From Neolentinus lepideus HHB14362 ss-1 (lineage: Eukaryota; Basidiomycota; Agaricomycetes; Gloeophyllales; Gloeophyllaceae): 64,000 nt of DNA. Both the position numbers and the translations under genes were made by a program. The stretch lies in the NCBI GenBank assembly GCA_001632425.1, contig KV425583.1, positions 69,781-133,780 on the forward strand, given 5' to 3'. The notes beneath the pieces are model-generated. The model had not been told where the DNA came from, searched no databases, and was given only the letters and a program-made list of their open reading frames with translations. Below are positions 1 to 11,773 of the stretch, piece by piece (within the stretch, counting starts at the first letter, position 1; each line of letters starts with the position of its first letter).

Positions 1-67
1 ACGCCACGTTACAAGCTCCATCTATTCTGCTTCATCATCTCCAGATACTTCCCCCAAATTAGGCGCC

Positions 68-556
68 ATGTCGTTTCCATCCCAGGATTCTCTAGCCACT
101 CCCACCCAAGCCGGTTTTCCACGCAAACCTGGTTTCAGCCTGGCTGTAAGGGAGAAATCACGTTCTTCGAGCCTCAAGATCGTTCACTTAGGTCCTGTGC
201 GTCGTTCGATCGCGGTGAACTTGGAACATTCGTTCAACCAGGATCCGGTGGCGGCGAAATTGAATGCTTCCAGATATCTTTCAAATGCCGGACTAATGAG
301 GCTATCATCTCTGGTGAAAGAGACGTACTACCGGATACGTGCTGTGCAGCAGTACATGGGCTACGATCTTCTCGTTCCCCTTCCTAATACCTGGAGCGAG
401 GATGAAACTGTTAGAAGTCGGATGAGCCATACTAAATCCTATATCCTAGACTCATTGATCGAGGAGAGCAAAGACCTATTGGAGGACCTCTGCATGCAGG
501 AACGTGAGGGCGAGGACGACATGGTCATGGTCAATATGGATGATACCTCTGGCTAA
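68..556 (+). CDS. Hypothetical protein, 162 aa, intronless
   Basis: A single open frame of 162 residues starts at an ATG with A at -3. I do not recognise a family. The first ~40 residues are rich in Ser, Pro and Arg. The middle (about residues 60-110) looks helical and carries LMRLSSLVKETYYRIRAVQQ. The C-terminus is strongly acidic, with an EEESK-like stretch and REGEDD. There is no signal peptide or membrane segment. It lies 320 bases upstream of MSH6 on the same strand. The soluble, mixed-charge composition and lack of internal repeats fit a real small conserved basidiomycete protein, but a chance frame cannot be excluded. Function unknown. Confidence 0.5.
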   Translation: MSFPSQDSLATPTQAGFPRKPGFSLAVREKSRSSSLKIVHLGPVRRSIAVNLEHSFNQDPVAAKLNASRYLSNAGLMRLSSLVKETYYRIRAVQQYMGYDLLVPLPNTWSEDETVRSRMSHTKSYILDSLIEESKDLLEDLCMQEREGEDDMVMVNMDDTSG

Positions 557-875
557 GTGGACTAGCACTATGCATGTATTTACTGATTGTTTATGTCCTA
601 ATTTTGATGGTCTGACCTGCTCAGGGAGAGCGTAGCGTAGCAGGTACCTATTCTTCAGCTGTGGACGTATTTTAGGATTTTATTCGAGTTCATTACGTAA
701 TAGACGCGTCCATATAAGCAAACAACGCGCCGATCGCTGGACGCGACCTCTAATAATCGGACGATCGACTTCTCAAGGTGCTCCCCGTAAAGTGCTCATC
801 GCAGTAGTTATCGTACAGGACACGATACCTTCTTGAGCTCTCGCTAGTGCTTTACAGACAGACCAATTTGCTAGA
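557..875. other. Intergenic gap upstream of MSH6
   Basis: About 320 bases between the small hypothetical gene and MSH6. It should hold the terminator of the first and the promoter of the second. I see no convincing TATA box, repeat or RNA gene. Confidence 0.5.
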
Positions 876-3800
876 ATGCCGCCTCAAAAATCTGTGGGAC
901 AGATGAAGCAGAAGAGCTTGATGTCGTGGTTTGGGAAGCCCAATGGCGAAGGAGTCGCGAACGGAGCTGTGAAAACGCCCAAGAAGGAGGCTCGTATCCC
1001 TGCTACTCCAGTAAAAGGGGTCGCGCCGGTCGAAAAGCCTGTCAGTCTTCGTACACCAGAGCAAAAGCAGCCTGCGCCAAGCTCGCAGCCTTCTGCTACA
1101 ACTCGGTCCTCCGATGGTGAAGGATGGTGTAGTAGCAAGGACACACCCCCGACCAGCGATCTTATTGACGTGGATATGCTGTCCGGCGATGAGGCGAAGG
1201 CATCCAAGTCTGTCCGTGTGCTTTATGCTCGCATACATTCAAGAATGTTTATATTTCCTTTAGAAGTCTACTAAACGGAAGATGGTTATCGACTCAGATG
1301 AAGAAGAGACCTTTCACGGAGCAGGCAAAGGATCCTCAATCTATAGATCTTCGTCACCTGTGGCCATGGCATCTAAGAGTATGCATTATTCGATACTATG
1401 GTATCTATGCTGACACCTTTGTCAGGTCAAGCGAAGAAACCTCGCGTCTCTCTCGTCCCCTCGGATGACGAGGACGATGACAATGCCACCATCTCTTCCT
1501 TTTCGAGTCGTTTGACTCGATTCCGAAAGTCCCCTACAAAGCGCCTTGGTTTGTGCAAGTACTTCACACCTCTTTCTACTCACACACAGAACTCGCCTTA
1601 GGCTCTCGGTCCGATGGGGATGACGACGATTTTGTCGTGCCTGAGGAAGAAGATGAATCTGATGCACCATCTGCCCGCGTTCATGGTCGAGGTCGGTCGT
1701 CCTCTACTTCATCCCGTTCTACTGCCCTTTCGGACGGAGACTTCGATGACGACGGAAGTGAGGAAGAGACTTCTAAGGCCAAGAAAACCAAAAGCAGAGC
1801 GAAGGTAGCACGACCAGCGCTGAAGAGTAGCAACGAGACCGGGCGAAGGTCATCGGATGCATTCTTGACGGCTGCTGAACAGCGCATGCAAGCGCAGAAG
1901 AACGAGAAGAAGAGCACCGAGGAGCCATTTGCATTCCTTGTCAATCCGAGAGACGTGCGCGCTTCGATTCCCTTCATGATTTGAGCCTCAACATTCTCAA
2001 CGTACTGTCCAGAAAGATGGGTTGCGTCCTGGGGAGCCGGGGTATGATCCCAGAACGCTCTTCATTCCTAGAAGTGCTTGGAAGGAATTCTCGCCGTTTG
2101 AGAAACAAGTCAGTCTAGCCCTGATATCTTGAAATGAGATGAACTGACCAGACTCACTGTGACATCAGTTCTGGGAGGTGCGTTCACCGAAAAGTGTACT
2201 GATTTGTTATCGCAATTGCGCTTATCATTGCTCCTTGGTCTTCTCAGATTAAGCAAAATCATTTTGATACAGTGAGTAATTGCCTCCACAAATAGGTCGG
2301 GAGTGCTCATGCACGGATCTCTAGGTGCTGTTCTTCCAGAAAGGGTACGTAACCTACTTCAACTGAGTGCCATTTTGCACTCATGATTGATCCACAGGAA
2401 ATTCTTCGAGGTAGAGTACCTTCGAGTGTTGAAGAGTGCGTACCTAGTGACAATTGACAAATAGTTATACGAGGAAGATGCCCGTGTCGGACACCGCGAG
2501 TTCGACCTGAAAATGACGCAACGAGTGAAGATGTCTATGGTTAGACTTTGTGTCTCGGGTTCTTCGGTATCTTTGCCTCATTCTTTTACTTGTAGGTCGG
2601 AGTGCCGGAGATGTCCTTCAACTTCTGGGCAGCGTAAGTGGATGGTAGCTATTTCACTCGAACTTCATTCATAATCACTTCTTCTTCATTTAGCAAATTT
2701 CTCGCGAAGGGTAAGGAGATGAGCATCTGTTCAGCGTGGTTATTTCCGCCGTTTATGTCGCTAATCATGATGTTATGTATATCCAGGCTATAAAGTTGGC
2801 AGGGTGGACCAAGCCGAGACCGCCCTGGGCGCCGAGATGCGGCTCAGCAAATCCAAAGGGAAAGCTGTGGACGATAAACCAAAGGATAAGATCGTGCGAC
2901 GGTAAGATGGTCTGACACCTCTCGCCTTGGATGAAGCATTGAACGCAGTTTTGTTTATTCGCAGACAACTGAATAAGGTTTACACGAATGGCACACTCGT
3001 GGATGACCAACTACTGTCTGATGACCAAGCTGGACATTGTATCTCCATACGTGAGGAACCGGTCGCCAGCGACAACAGCAGCGGAAGTTTTGGAATATGC
3101 GTGCTGGACAGCTCCACGTCCGAGTTTAGTCTCAGCTCTTTTGAGGATGACGTTTGTCGTACGAAGCTCGAGACGATGATGAGACAGTTGAGACCAAAGG
3201 AACTTGTCTACACGAAGGTGAGGTGACACATTGCTGGTGATGAGTCATGTTAAAGTATCGTTATTTTATGGCAGGGCAATCTTTCCGTTCCGACGACTCG
3301 TCTGCTGAAAGGAATATTACCTCCCTCGTGCCTATGGACGTCCCTTCGAGACTGCGAAGGTTTCAGTTACGATGCTACGCTGAAGGAACTGAAGAATATG
3401 TATCCACCTGGAGATGACGAGGACGCCATGATGGAAGATGATGCGTTGGGAAGCGGAGTGCCTGAAGCGATACGGACTATGATTCCGTCTCAAAACGCTG
3501 TGGTAGCTTTGGGAGCCATGATATGGTAAGAAGATTCGTCTGGGACGACCGGGCTTAGGTTGAACATGGGGCCTCAGGTATTTACGTCAACTCAATATCG
3601 ACAAGGACATTTTCAGCATGAAGAATTTCAATGTCTACGATCCTATGAAGAGAGGACAAGGTCTTATCCTTGACGGCCAGACATTGGCGCATATCGAAGT
3701 AAGCTTAGGAATTCTGTAGGGCACAAAATTGCTGAGGATCCTGTTAGGTCCTTATGAATAGCGAAAACACCGAAGAAGGCACCTTGCTGAAGCTCTTCAA

Positions 3801-6454
3801 CCATTGCATTACGCCATTTGGTTAGCATCTTCCTTGTACACGTTATATGACCCAGAGTAATTCACGTGTCTGTATAGGGAAGAGACTGTTCCGTATTTGG
3901 CTCTGCGTGCCTTTACGTGAGGTATCAGATATCAATGCTCGGTGAGGTCTGGCGTTCCTTTCCATTGCTTGTATCTGACTGCCATCAGGCTTGATGCTGT
4001 GCAAGATCTCTTGGATCACCCCACTTTCGAGAATGAGTTCACTGACATTGCTAAAGGTCTACCTGACCTGGAGCGCATAGTATCTCGCATCCATGCCCGG
4101 AACTGTAAAGTCCTCGACTTCCTGAAAGTGCTGAATGTGTGTTATCTGCCCACCTCGAAAAAGTTTCGGTTCCATCGCTTATACAGATTTCGTAACATAG
4201 GCGTTCGATAAGTTGAATAAGGGGCTGGTACAAATGGCGAAGGCGTCCGAAACCTTCAAGTCAAATACTATCCTCGGACTTCTGCGATCGGCTCCGGACG
4301 TAAAGCCCAACATCAAACATGCTGAACAGATGTTCATTCGGCCGGAGAAGGGTAAGACTCTTCTTAGATATGAGGTCGTATAAGAGATGACTCATTCACT
4401 CAGGTTCAGATGAGCTCGTACCTAAGGAGGGGAAGGACGAAGCATACGATAATATCATGGCCGAAATTTCTGGGCTTGAAGAGGAACTAGATCAGGAGCT
4501 GAAAAAGTTGGAGAAGAAAACTGGGTATGCGCCTCTGTCTTCATGTTACGACCAGAGACTTACCCGAAGCTCTTGTAAAGCCTTTCTTTGAGTTACTGGC
4601 ACAGTGCCGTAGGCACCAAGGTTCGCGGAGCTACTGACTGCCAACATATTCAGTACTAAAATATTTGATATCTTCATAGGATATATATCTTGTCCAAACC
4701 TCTGCGAACGAGAAGGATATCCCCAAAAATTGGACAAAGAGCGGCGCAACCAAAGTTCGTATGATGCGGTGTCAAAGGAGTCTGCTTCTGACATCATACT
4801 TTCAGGCCTATAAGCGTTGGCTGGTTCCATCCCTTGTGCCTACTATTCGAAAGGTGAAGGAGGCGCGAGAGAATCGCAGCACGATTGTCAAGGACTTCAA
4901 GAACCGAGTCTTTGCTGAATTCGACACTGACCGTGCCATCTGGCTTCGGGCAATTCGGGTCATGGCTGAGCTTGATTGTCTCTTCAGTCTCGCGAAGGCC
5001 TCGTCTGCTCTGGGAGAGCCGGTATGTCGACCGGAGTTCATCGAAGGCGACTCCGCTTGGGTGCAATTCGAACAATTGCGGCACCCGGCGTTGTGTGCTC
5101 GCAATAATAACTTCATTCCGAACGACATAGAGCTGGGAGGGTCTGTAGGGAGGATCGCCTTGTTGACAGGTGGGCAGCCATAAATTCGTTATCAGGGTTA
5201 TTTACTGATACGTCCACTGCCAGGACCAAATATGGGGTATGATTATCTTTTCCTGGTCCCTACGTCCACTTACAAACTTACTTGTCTTCACGATGCAGTG
5301 GCAAGTCCACGGTAGGCATCATCTCTAAAAGTTTTACAAGCCACTAATCTGTACATGCAAAGGTGATGCGAATGACAGCTGTCGGTGTGGTAAATCGGTT
5401 ACTTCCGCATCCCTTCACACCCGCCTTACCCCACCATTCAGATAATGGCCCAGCTCGGCATGTTAGTCCCGGCTGCAAAAGCGAGGTTTGGGGCTGCCTT
5501 TAATACCCATCGACTCGTCTCAACTGCGTTTCAGGATATGTCCAGTGGATGCCATCCTCACTCGAATGGGTGCTTATGACAACATGTTTGCCAACGCGAG
5601 TACTTTCAAAGTGGAATTGGACGAATGGTGCGTATGTTGATGTCATCTAATTCGGGCTGAATACGGACAACTCTTGTCCAGCTCGAAAATTCTTCGAGAT
5701 GCTACGCCCAAGTCACTCGTCATTCTGGACGGTAAGTCATAACCATTCTAGCCAATGAGGTAGCTAATTTTGACCTTATTGTCCAGAGCTTGGTCGTGGT
5801 ACTTCAACCTACGTATGTTTCTTTCTGAGGAATCGATCTTCGTGGTCGCTAACGTTTAACACCAGGATGGCATGGCTATAGCTAGCGTGAGTTCAACCTG
5901 GTTTCGGGTCATGGTCCACAACTGATGTTATTGGTTGCGTTAGGCTGTTCTCCACCATCTCGCCACTCACATCTTGGCTCTTTCATTTTTCGCCACTCAT
6001 TATGGCTCATTGACGGACGACTTCTCGTATCACCCAAACATTCGCAACATGCACATGGAGACGCTAGTGGATGACGATAAGCGGGAGGTATGCTACTTCT
6101 CCTTGCATCGAGCTTGTGGCTGAACGTCCCGCAAATTAGCTTGTATTCCTTTATAAGCTTGTTGAAGGTGTTGCTACCTCTTCCTTCGGTACCCACGTCG
6201 CCAATCTTGCTGGCGTCCCTATGGAAGTGATCAAGCGTGCCGCAGTTGTGTCTGACGACTTCGCGAAGCAGTTCAAAGACAAAGTTGAGGGACGCAAGAA
6301 GCAGGCGAGGTTGCCACTGGTTGCCCAAGCAGATTTCGTGCATCTGTATGGGCTCGCCTTGGGTAATCTTAAACTGGATGATGATCCAGTTAGGAAAAGG
6401 GAAGTTATGAGACTTATCAAAGGCGCTGTTGGTAAGTATATCACCCAACCATGA
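876..6454 (+). CDS. MSH6: DNA mismatch repair protein MSH6 (MutS homologue)
   Basis: MSH6 pairs with MSH2 as MutS-alpha, which recognises base mismatches and small loops in the nucleus. The start at 876 gives an N-terminal PCNA-binding box (Q12 K S L15 M S W18 F19), then a long acidic, Ser-rich disordered tail. The mismatch-binding domain carries KFFELYEEDA, whose F-x-E motif contacts the mismatched base, followed by SFNFWA. The lever and clamp regions follow. The ATPase has Walker A GPNMGGKST (about 5224-5311), Walker B SLVILDELGRGTSTYDG (about 5700-5870) and the FFATHYGSL switch. It ends in the dimerisation helix-turn-helix with FVHLYGLALGNL. The gene is cut by roughly two dozen introns of ~50-60 nt, with several very small exons. 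All key motifs are present, so it looks functional. Identity is very secure; exact exon ends in the N-terminal tail are less so. Confidence 0.95.
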
Positions 6455-7272
6455 GTCAGAGAACCGTTCCCCTTCCTCCGTTGGAATTGCTTCATAAAAA
6501 TATCGTCCTTTATCACGTACTTACTTGCTCTCGTGCTAATACTTTGACATGCTCTCCCCTTGCTGGAATATTATAATGTACTATATTGTTGCTGGATCGT
6601 CCGCGCTCCTGCGATTCTGTGGAATAGTTCTTAGTCCGTGACTTTATTGATTAGGCTACGACTCCGATTTGCATCGCACTCAGTCTAGGGCGTTCAGTAT
6701 CAATGCTTAAAGACGAACTTGAAGACTATTGCATCCTTCTCAACGATTAGCGTAGAGGTAGCCTTAAAGCGGCGTCTCTGAGTAGGCGGGCAAGGGGATT
6801 CGAAGGGAGCACGCAGATGCCACTTGAAAGTCAATATTCAAGTTAGAAGCCGGCCGTGCGTCACCTTTATTTTTGGAATATTCGGAGACACCAGAGGTCA
6901 CCGGTCAGGACGTACAAGCGTGTTCGTCTTCCTCTAGATTTGCATGGCATAGCGTATATGCGTGGCTTTCCTAACCGGCTGGTGGTATGCTAGAGAAGAT
7001 CCCACCACTCGTCGGCCAAGGTCTATGCGAAACCAAGAGGGTTGCAGTACGATGAATATGTAAAACGATGTGTCCGACCGGTGGACCCATGCTACTGTCT
7101 AATTATCGTTTCAGGAGCTGCGGAATATCGCGGTGACATTTCTCTGTCATTTTAGACGTTTGTGTCGCAATCATTATCGAACATTGTACTATAAGGGCTA
7201 CAAATCTTCCAGGGCTACATACGGGAATATATCATCAGGGTATCTTAACATAAAATCTCCGGGACCGCCTGC
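6455..7272. other. Convergent intergenic region
   Basis: About 820 bases between the 3' ends of MSH6 (+) and the glycine-rich gene (-). It has no long open frame on either strand and no repeat or RNA gene that I can recognise. It probably holds two 3' UTRs. Confidence 0.5.
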
Positions 7273-7989
7273 TTAGAATGCACCACCAGCGCGACGATTG
7301 CCACTCAGACCACCACCTTGACCAGTACCACCACCAAGACCACCACCACCCAGACCGGTACCACCACCACCCAGACCAGTACCACCACCCATGTGGTGAC
7401 GACGACCTCCACCAGTCCCGCCGCCAGTGACTCCTCCACCTGCACCAGTGCCCATACCGCCTATGAGAGGCCTTAGGTCAATACCCTTTCATATGTTAAC
7501 AGTCATAAGGCTTGTACTCACCCATACCGGTAGCACTTTGTTGATTACCAGCGGCCTGGTTCTCTAGCATATTTGCCTGAGCGTGCATGCGTGTAGCTGC
7601 CGCTTGCTGCTCCTTCGCGATACCCTTTTGCTGTAAAGCTGGGCTGCAAAGAAGGGCACCAGCAGCCCTCTCGATCTTCCCTGTGAGGGCCTTGCCAGTT
7701 CCCGTGCCTCCTGCGGTTCCAGTGCCACCAGTACCGGTTATGCCAGTTCCGGGAGCTGTGGCTCCAGTGCCCATACCGGTATGGTGGTTGCCGCCGCCCA
7801 TCTGTAGCAAGTAGGCTTTAGTAATGCTAAATTAGAGATGCAGGCTGTACATACCCCTCCATTGTGTCGGCCGTTATCGTCGTTGTAGCCCGCGCCTGTG
7901 CCGAGGCCGCCTCCTGTGCCAGCGCCCGCATTGTTGTATCCTTGACCAGCGTTGTTACCAGTCATGCCGCCGCCGTTCTTTTTGGACAT
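7273..7989 (-). CDS. Glycine-rich low-complexity protein
   Basis: Three exons read on the minus strand. Exon 1 begins MSKKNGGGMTGNN and is Gly/Asn/Tyr-rich. Exon 2 begins with Gly/Thr repeats (GTGITGTGGTGTAGGTGTG) and continues into a helical, charged stretch containing TGKIERAAGALLCSP and KGIAKEQQAAATRMHAQ. Exon 3 is almost pure Gly with Thr, Arg and His (GGGTGLGGGGTGLGGGG). Introns start with GTATGT and GTGAGT. The helical centre between disordered Gly-rich arms resembles small stress-related or CsbD-like fungal proteins, but this is only a resemblance. A short upstream exon around 8030-8070 (MPAFGNRTHN, then GTAAGT) may be the true 5' end. Its join to the downstream frame is unclear because TGA stands just before the ATG at 7989. 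Confidence 0.6.
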
Positions 7990-8637
7990 TCACAGTCTAG
8001 ACGACGTCGAAAAAAAAAGCACGGCGCAACTTACGTTGTGAGTACGATTTCCGAAAGCTGGCATGTTGGTCGTGATATTGTGAGTATTCGAGTGTTTATG
8101 GATGAGTGTTATACGAGGGACGTGGGTGAGTCTGTTTCATCTTGATCGCGTCCGAATGTTTATAAATGCAAGTGCACAGGGCCCGGGCCTATTGCTCATA
8201 CACGACGTAGTTTGCTCCGTCTTGTGGTGCCAGATACGCTCCATGCCACTAGTGTATCCTCATTGTATCAGCGAAATGGACTCGTGCTCGTAAGTGATAC
8301 TCCGATCGCCACAAGCTGCCCCACCCCGCAACGCCATCCGAGTGTCACCGTGACTCTACGTAATGTTACATACACGTGATGTGTGACGAATCGTGGCGCC
8401 GCGGCCGTAGAACCGATTACGTAAGTTAACTCTTTGTGAACTAAGTGCACTGTTGGACAAACGGTGACGTTCATTCCATCGCTATAAGTGTAAAATGTCC
8501 ACCTAAACCTAAGCTTTCCACCCTGTTAAAGCACTACTAGAGAAACCTGGGAGAGATAGCAAATCTGAACACTGAGAAACACATATGGCAGGTATACTGT
8601 CCACTCTTGCATCTTGTAATTGCTACGACGAATTGTG
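7990..8637. promoter_or_regulatory. Divergent promoter region
   Basis: About 650 bases separate the minus-strand glycine-rich gene from the plus-strand RAD51C-like gene, so promoters of both should lie here. A possible extra 5' exon of the glycine-rich gene sits at 8030-8070. I see no defined operator or TATA element. Confidence 0.4.
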
Positions 8638-10010
8638 ATGGGAAACACAGGGGCTTCACAGGATTCAAAAGTCCCTCCTATGACTCAATCAGCCGCCTCA
8701 ATGCTCGCTCAGTCAAAGAGAACTCTATTTAACTGCCCTCCCGTAGATGGTTTACTCGGAGGCGGTCTAAGGCAAGGGTACATAATCGAAATATCAGGTC
8801 CTCCAGGCACACCAAAGGAGAGACTGGCTATCGATCTTACGAAGAGTGTAGTCAAAGATGGTAGGAATGCATTGTTTGTTGGTGAGATTGTTTGTCTCGA
8901 ACTATACTATCGCAATTAACATGGCTTCTATTATCTGTCAGATATGCAAAATACGGTGATGCCTGCAGTGCTGAGCAGAGCACTGAAAGGTGGTGCTGTA
9001 CCCCTCGAGCGACCTCGAAAAATATGACTTACTAGATCTACTAAACAGAAAACGAGCTAGATGGTGTAGAGTACGACAAGCAGGTCCAATATGTCAAGCT
9101 GCACACGCTGGCTGACCTGACGGCTCTTATACACAATTTATCCTCCTATCTTGATGAGGACCCCAAGGTAGCAGAATCAGTCAAGCGTCTTTTCGTCTGT
9201 ACGGACTGATTAGTTTGCAGTTATCGCTCCTAGTGCTAAATTCGCTATCATTCCCATTTCAATCTTCCTCCGATCTCTTGCCTGCCACTCGACAGTTTCT
9301 CTTGGAGCGCATAAAACCAATTCTGGCAAGGAATTGTACCGCAAGGAGCCTTTCAGTCAGTAACACGTTGTATCCCACCTTTTAATACAGCTAACCACCT
9401 GTCTCCTTTTGTATGTTGATACCAGATAGTAATAACAACACAACTGTCGACCAAACTCATCAAGGAGGACGGAACTAGCGGCAACTTCGATAACGGAGCA
9501 AGAGCCATAATGCTCCCATCTCTAGGTATTCGGACGTTGTATTGTGTCCTATGCTAGTGGCATGCGGCTAGGACTTACGGAACTTACATCTTCCTTACTC
9601 TCAGGGAACGCCTATCTACCAGCTGGGAGGACCTACCGATTACTCATTATACCACAGTCAAGAACATCCGGGTATGTAAGCGTCCCTAGAAACAAGACCG
9701 AGCTCACAGCGAACGCTGTAGGATCGTGCGACTGCTGGCTTCGCCCACGTATGTGCAAGGCAAAGGACCGCCACCTCAGGCGGCGTATGTAATGGTAGAT
9801 TAATAGAGTTGTTCCCGAGTACCCTATCTAACTTCTGTCTGCAGGACGGCCGGACTGTGCGAGCGCCCGATGCCTGAAATAAGATGGTTGAACACAAAAG
9901 CACCCGAACCCCAGAATCACGTAAAAGTACGTATGGATTGTGTGCTCAATTTCCACCTCTCCGGTTGGCCGCCATGGCAAGACCTTAAGTTGCGGTCCCG
10001 CTCAGTGTAA
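8638..10010 (+). CDS. RAD51C-like RecA-family recombination protein with degenerate ATP site
   Basis: RAD51 paralogues help load and stabilise RAD51 on DNA at breaks and stalled forks. The ATG at 8638 gives LFNCPPVDGLLGGGL followed by the P-loop region. Joined exons continue with VDMQNTVMPAVLSRALK, a Walker B-like strand LSLLVLNSLSFPF, then IVITTQLSTKLI (compare the TNQM-type strand in RAD51C) and YLPAGRTYRLLIIPQSRTSG-IVRLLASP near the C-terminus. The order and the SFPF and T-x-L-S-T-K signatures point to RAD51C. The Walker A motif reads GPPGTPKE (residues 54-61) instead of Gx4GK[ST], and the Walker B acid is Asn, so ATP hydrolysis looks lost. About eight exons are needed, one of them 27 nt (9722-9748). 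The last exon after 9845 is the least certain part. Confidence 0.75.
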
Positions 10011-11773
10011 GACACAATTTCAATAGTTCGATAATGAAGTTCGGTCAGAAAGTTCCAAAATCCTTGCCACATAGGGGACAGTCGGATACGACAGGGTGGG
10101 CCGAATGAGTAAGCACCCCCCCGCACGGGGGAGGATATTCCTGCTCCGTGAAAGAATTGGGGGCCGTCTCGTGTGGAGCCGGAATGGGCTGGCAAGCATC
10201 AGAAGGACAGGCATACAGGCGAATAATCACCACTTCGACGGTGCAAAGAAGCTAGACTCGCGACTTCCCGGGAAAGTTGTGATTAAGGTCGCCGCTGTGT
10301 TTGAACTTGATACTCTCCTGCCTTCCTAGATTCCGCTGGCGAACTCAACCTAGCCACGCTGGCTAGATTAGATCTAAACTCGCAGTCAGGTGTTGCGAGA
10401 TGACGATTTCGACCGGCACACTCGGCGCGACCATGACAGCTGTTACGACGAATACCTGCTACAGACCCTGTATTATTTGTTCGTAGTTTCATAGATGCCA
10501 GATTTGCTGAACTGTCGGAACACACAGGAATGCTAAAAATCAAAGAGCAACTACCATGGAGGGAGACAATCTGACCGACCTTTGCACCATCCTTGCTAGA
10601 TTAACAGCTACCTGTAAGAAGTTAACAATACATCACACGGGGGACATGTCGGAATCGATGGCTGCAGAAAACACAGGCGATGGGACGTATCGGGTATGTG
10701 AGCCATCCGCCATCTAAATGAAATTCAGTTCACATGGAGTGCACCATGGGAGCATGCCATTGGCATCTTTAACCTACAATACGTCGAACTGGCACCTACC
10801 TGCTCGTTACAGTAGCATCAGAACTAATACAAGTGAGGATCAGTAGCGACGATCCCGGGTTCGGGGCACACACGCCACAGCCGAGCATGACTCTACAGTC
10901 GCAAGTCAGAGCCAGCTAAACACGACGCACCTTTTCATAGTAGGTCGTAGCGCACGTTGACGATATTTCTTTGAAGGTCATGCTCCGATGTCAATCGCGA
11001 AAGCATGCGTCCGGATTTGCGCACTGATAAGGCAAAATAGCTCAGACACGCAAGATCGGCATTCCGCAATGGTCTATTCGTATGCTTTTGAGGATCACTT
11101 TGGCTGTGCTGTTACATACTGTGGCCGATGGAGATAGTAACGAGCTGCTTCGAATTGGCCTCGAGTTAGTCAACTAGGATCGATGTTCACACAGACCAGC
11201 GGCGTACCTACGGACGCATGCTCTAAGTCCAGTGAGTCTTCCAAGTCCTGGAGTTAGGATGACCATTGGTCCAAATCCTGAACGTTGAACGTTGAACATC
11301 GATTATAGCATAACACTAGTAGCACTTGGACAGACCACCGTACGAACCCGAAGAACGGGCAATTTTGGCCGCAGTCCGCTACGATGGCCAATATATCAGC
11401 AAACCAGGAGATCGATACGCACCCGCGTCGAGTTCATTTCGCGCAGTGTCCTACATGACTTGTATACAAGAATATATATGGACTCGAGTCGCTTGCGGGC
11501 AGCCTGTCCCGGTGTCGTGCGAAAGAGCTATCGCACGCCACAGACGCGTCGACGCGTTTTGCTTCCGTTCGCTGTGACGAAAGTGGCACGCTGTTTAGAC
11601 GTCTCTCAACCACCTGTCGTCGCTCCTCGCTTGCATCTTTGTTCTTCTGTTATTTATTCACTCAAGAAACTTTTTTATGACTTAGAACACTAGGTCTTCA
11701 ATAAATTGCCTGCCGTGTCGACGGAGACGACTTTCGAAGCGAAGAACTGGGCTACTTGACTGAACTATACGCA
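10011..11773. other. Gene-poor intergenic region
   Basis: About 1.76 kb between the RAD51C-like gene and EXO1. Open frames here are short, with no recognisable domain. There is a short duplication, gaacgttgaacgttgaac, at about 11279. I see no tRNA, rRNA or mobile-element signature. Confidence 0.45.
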
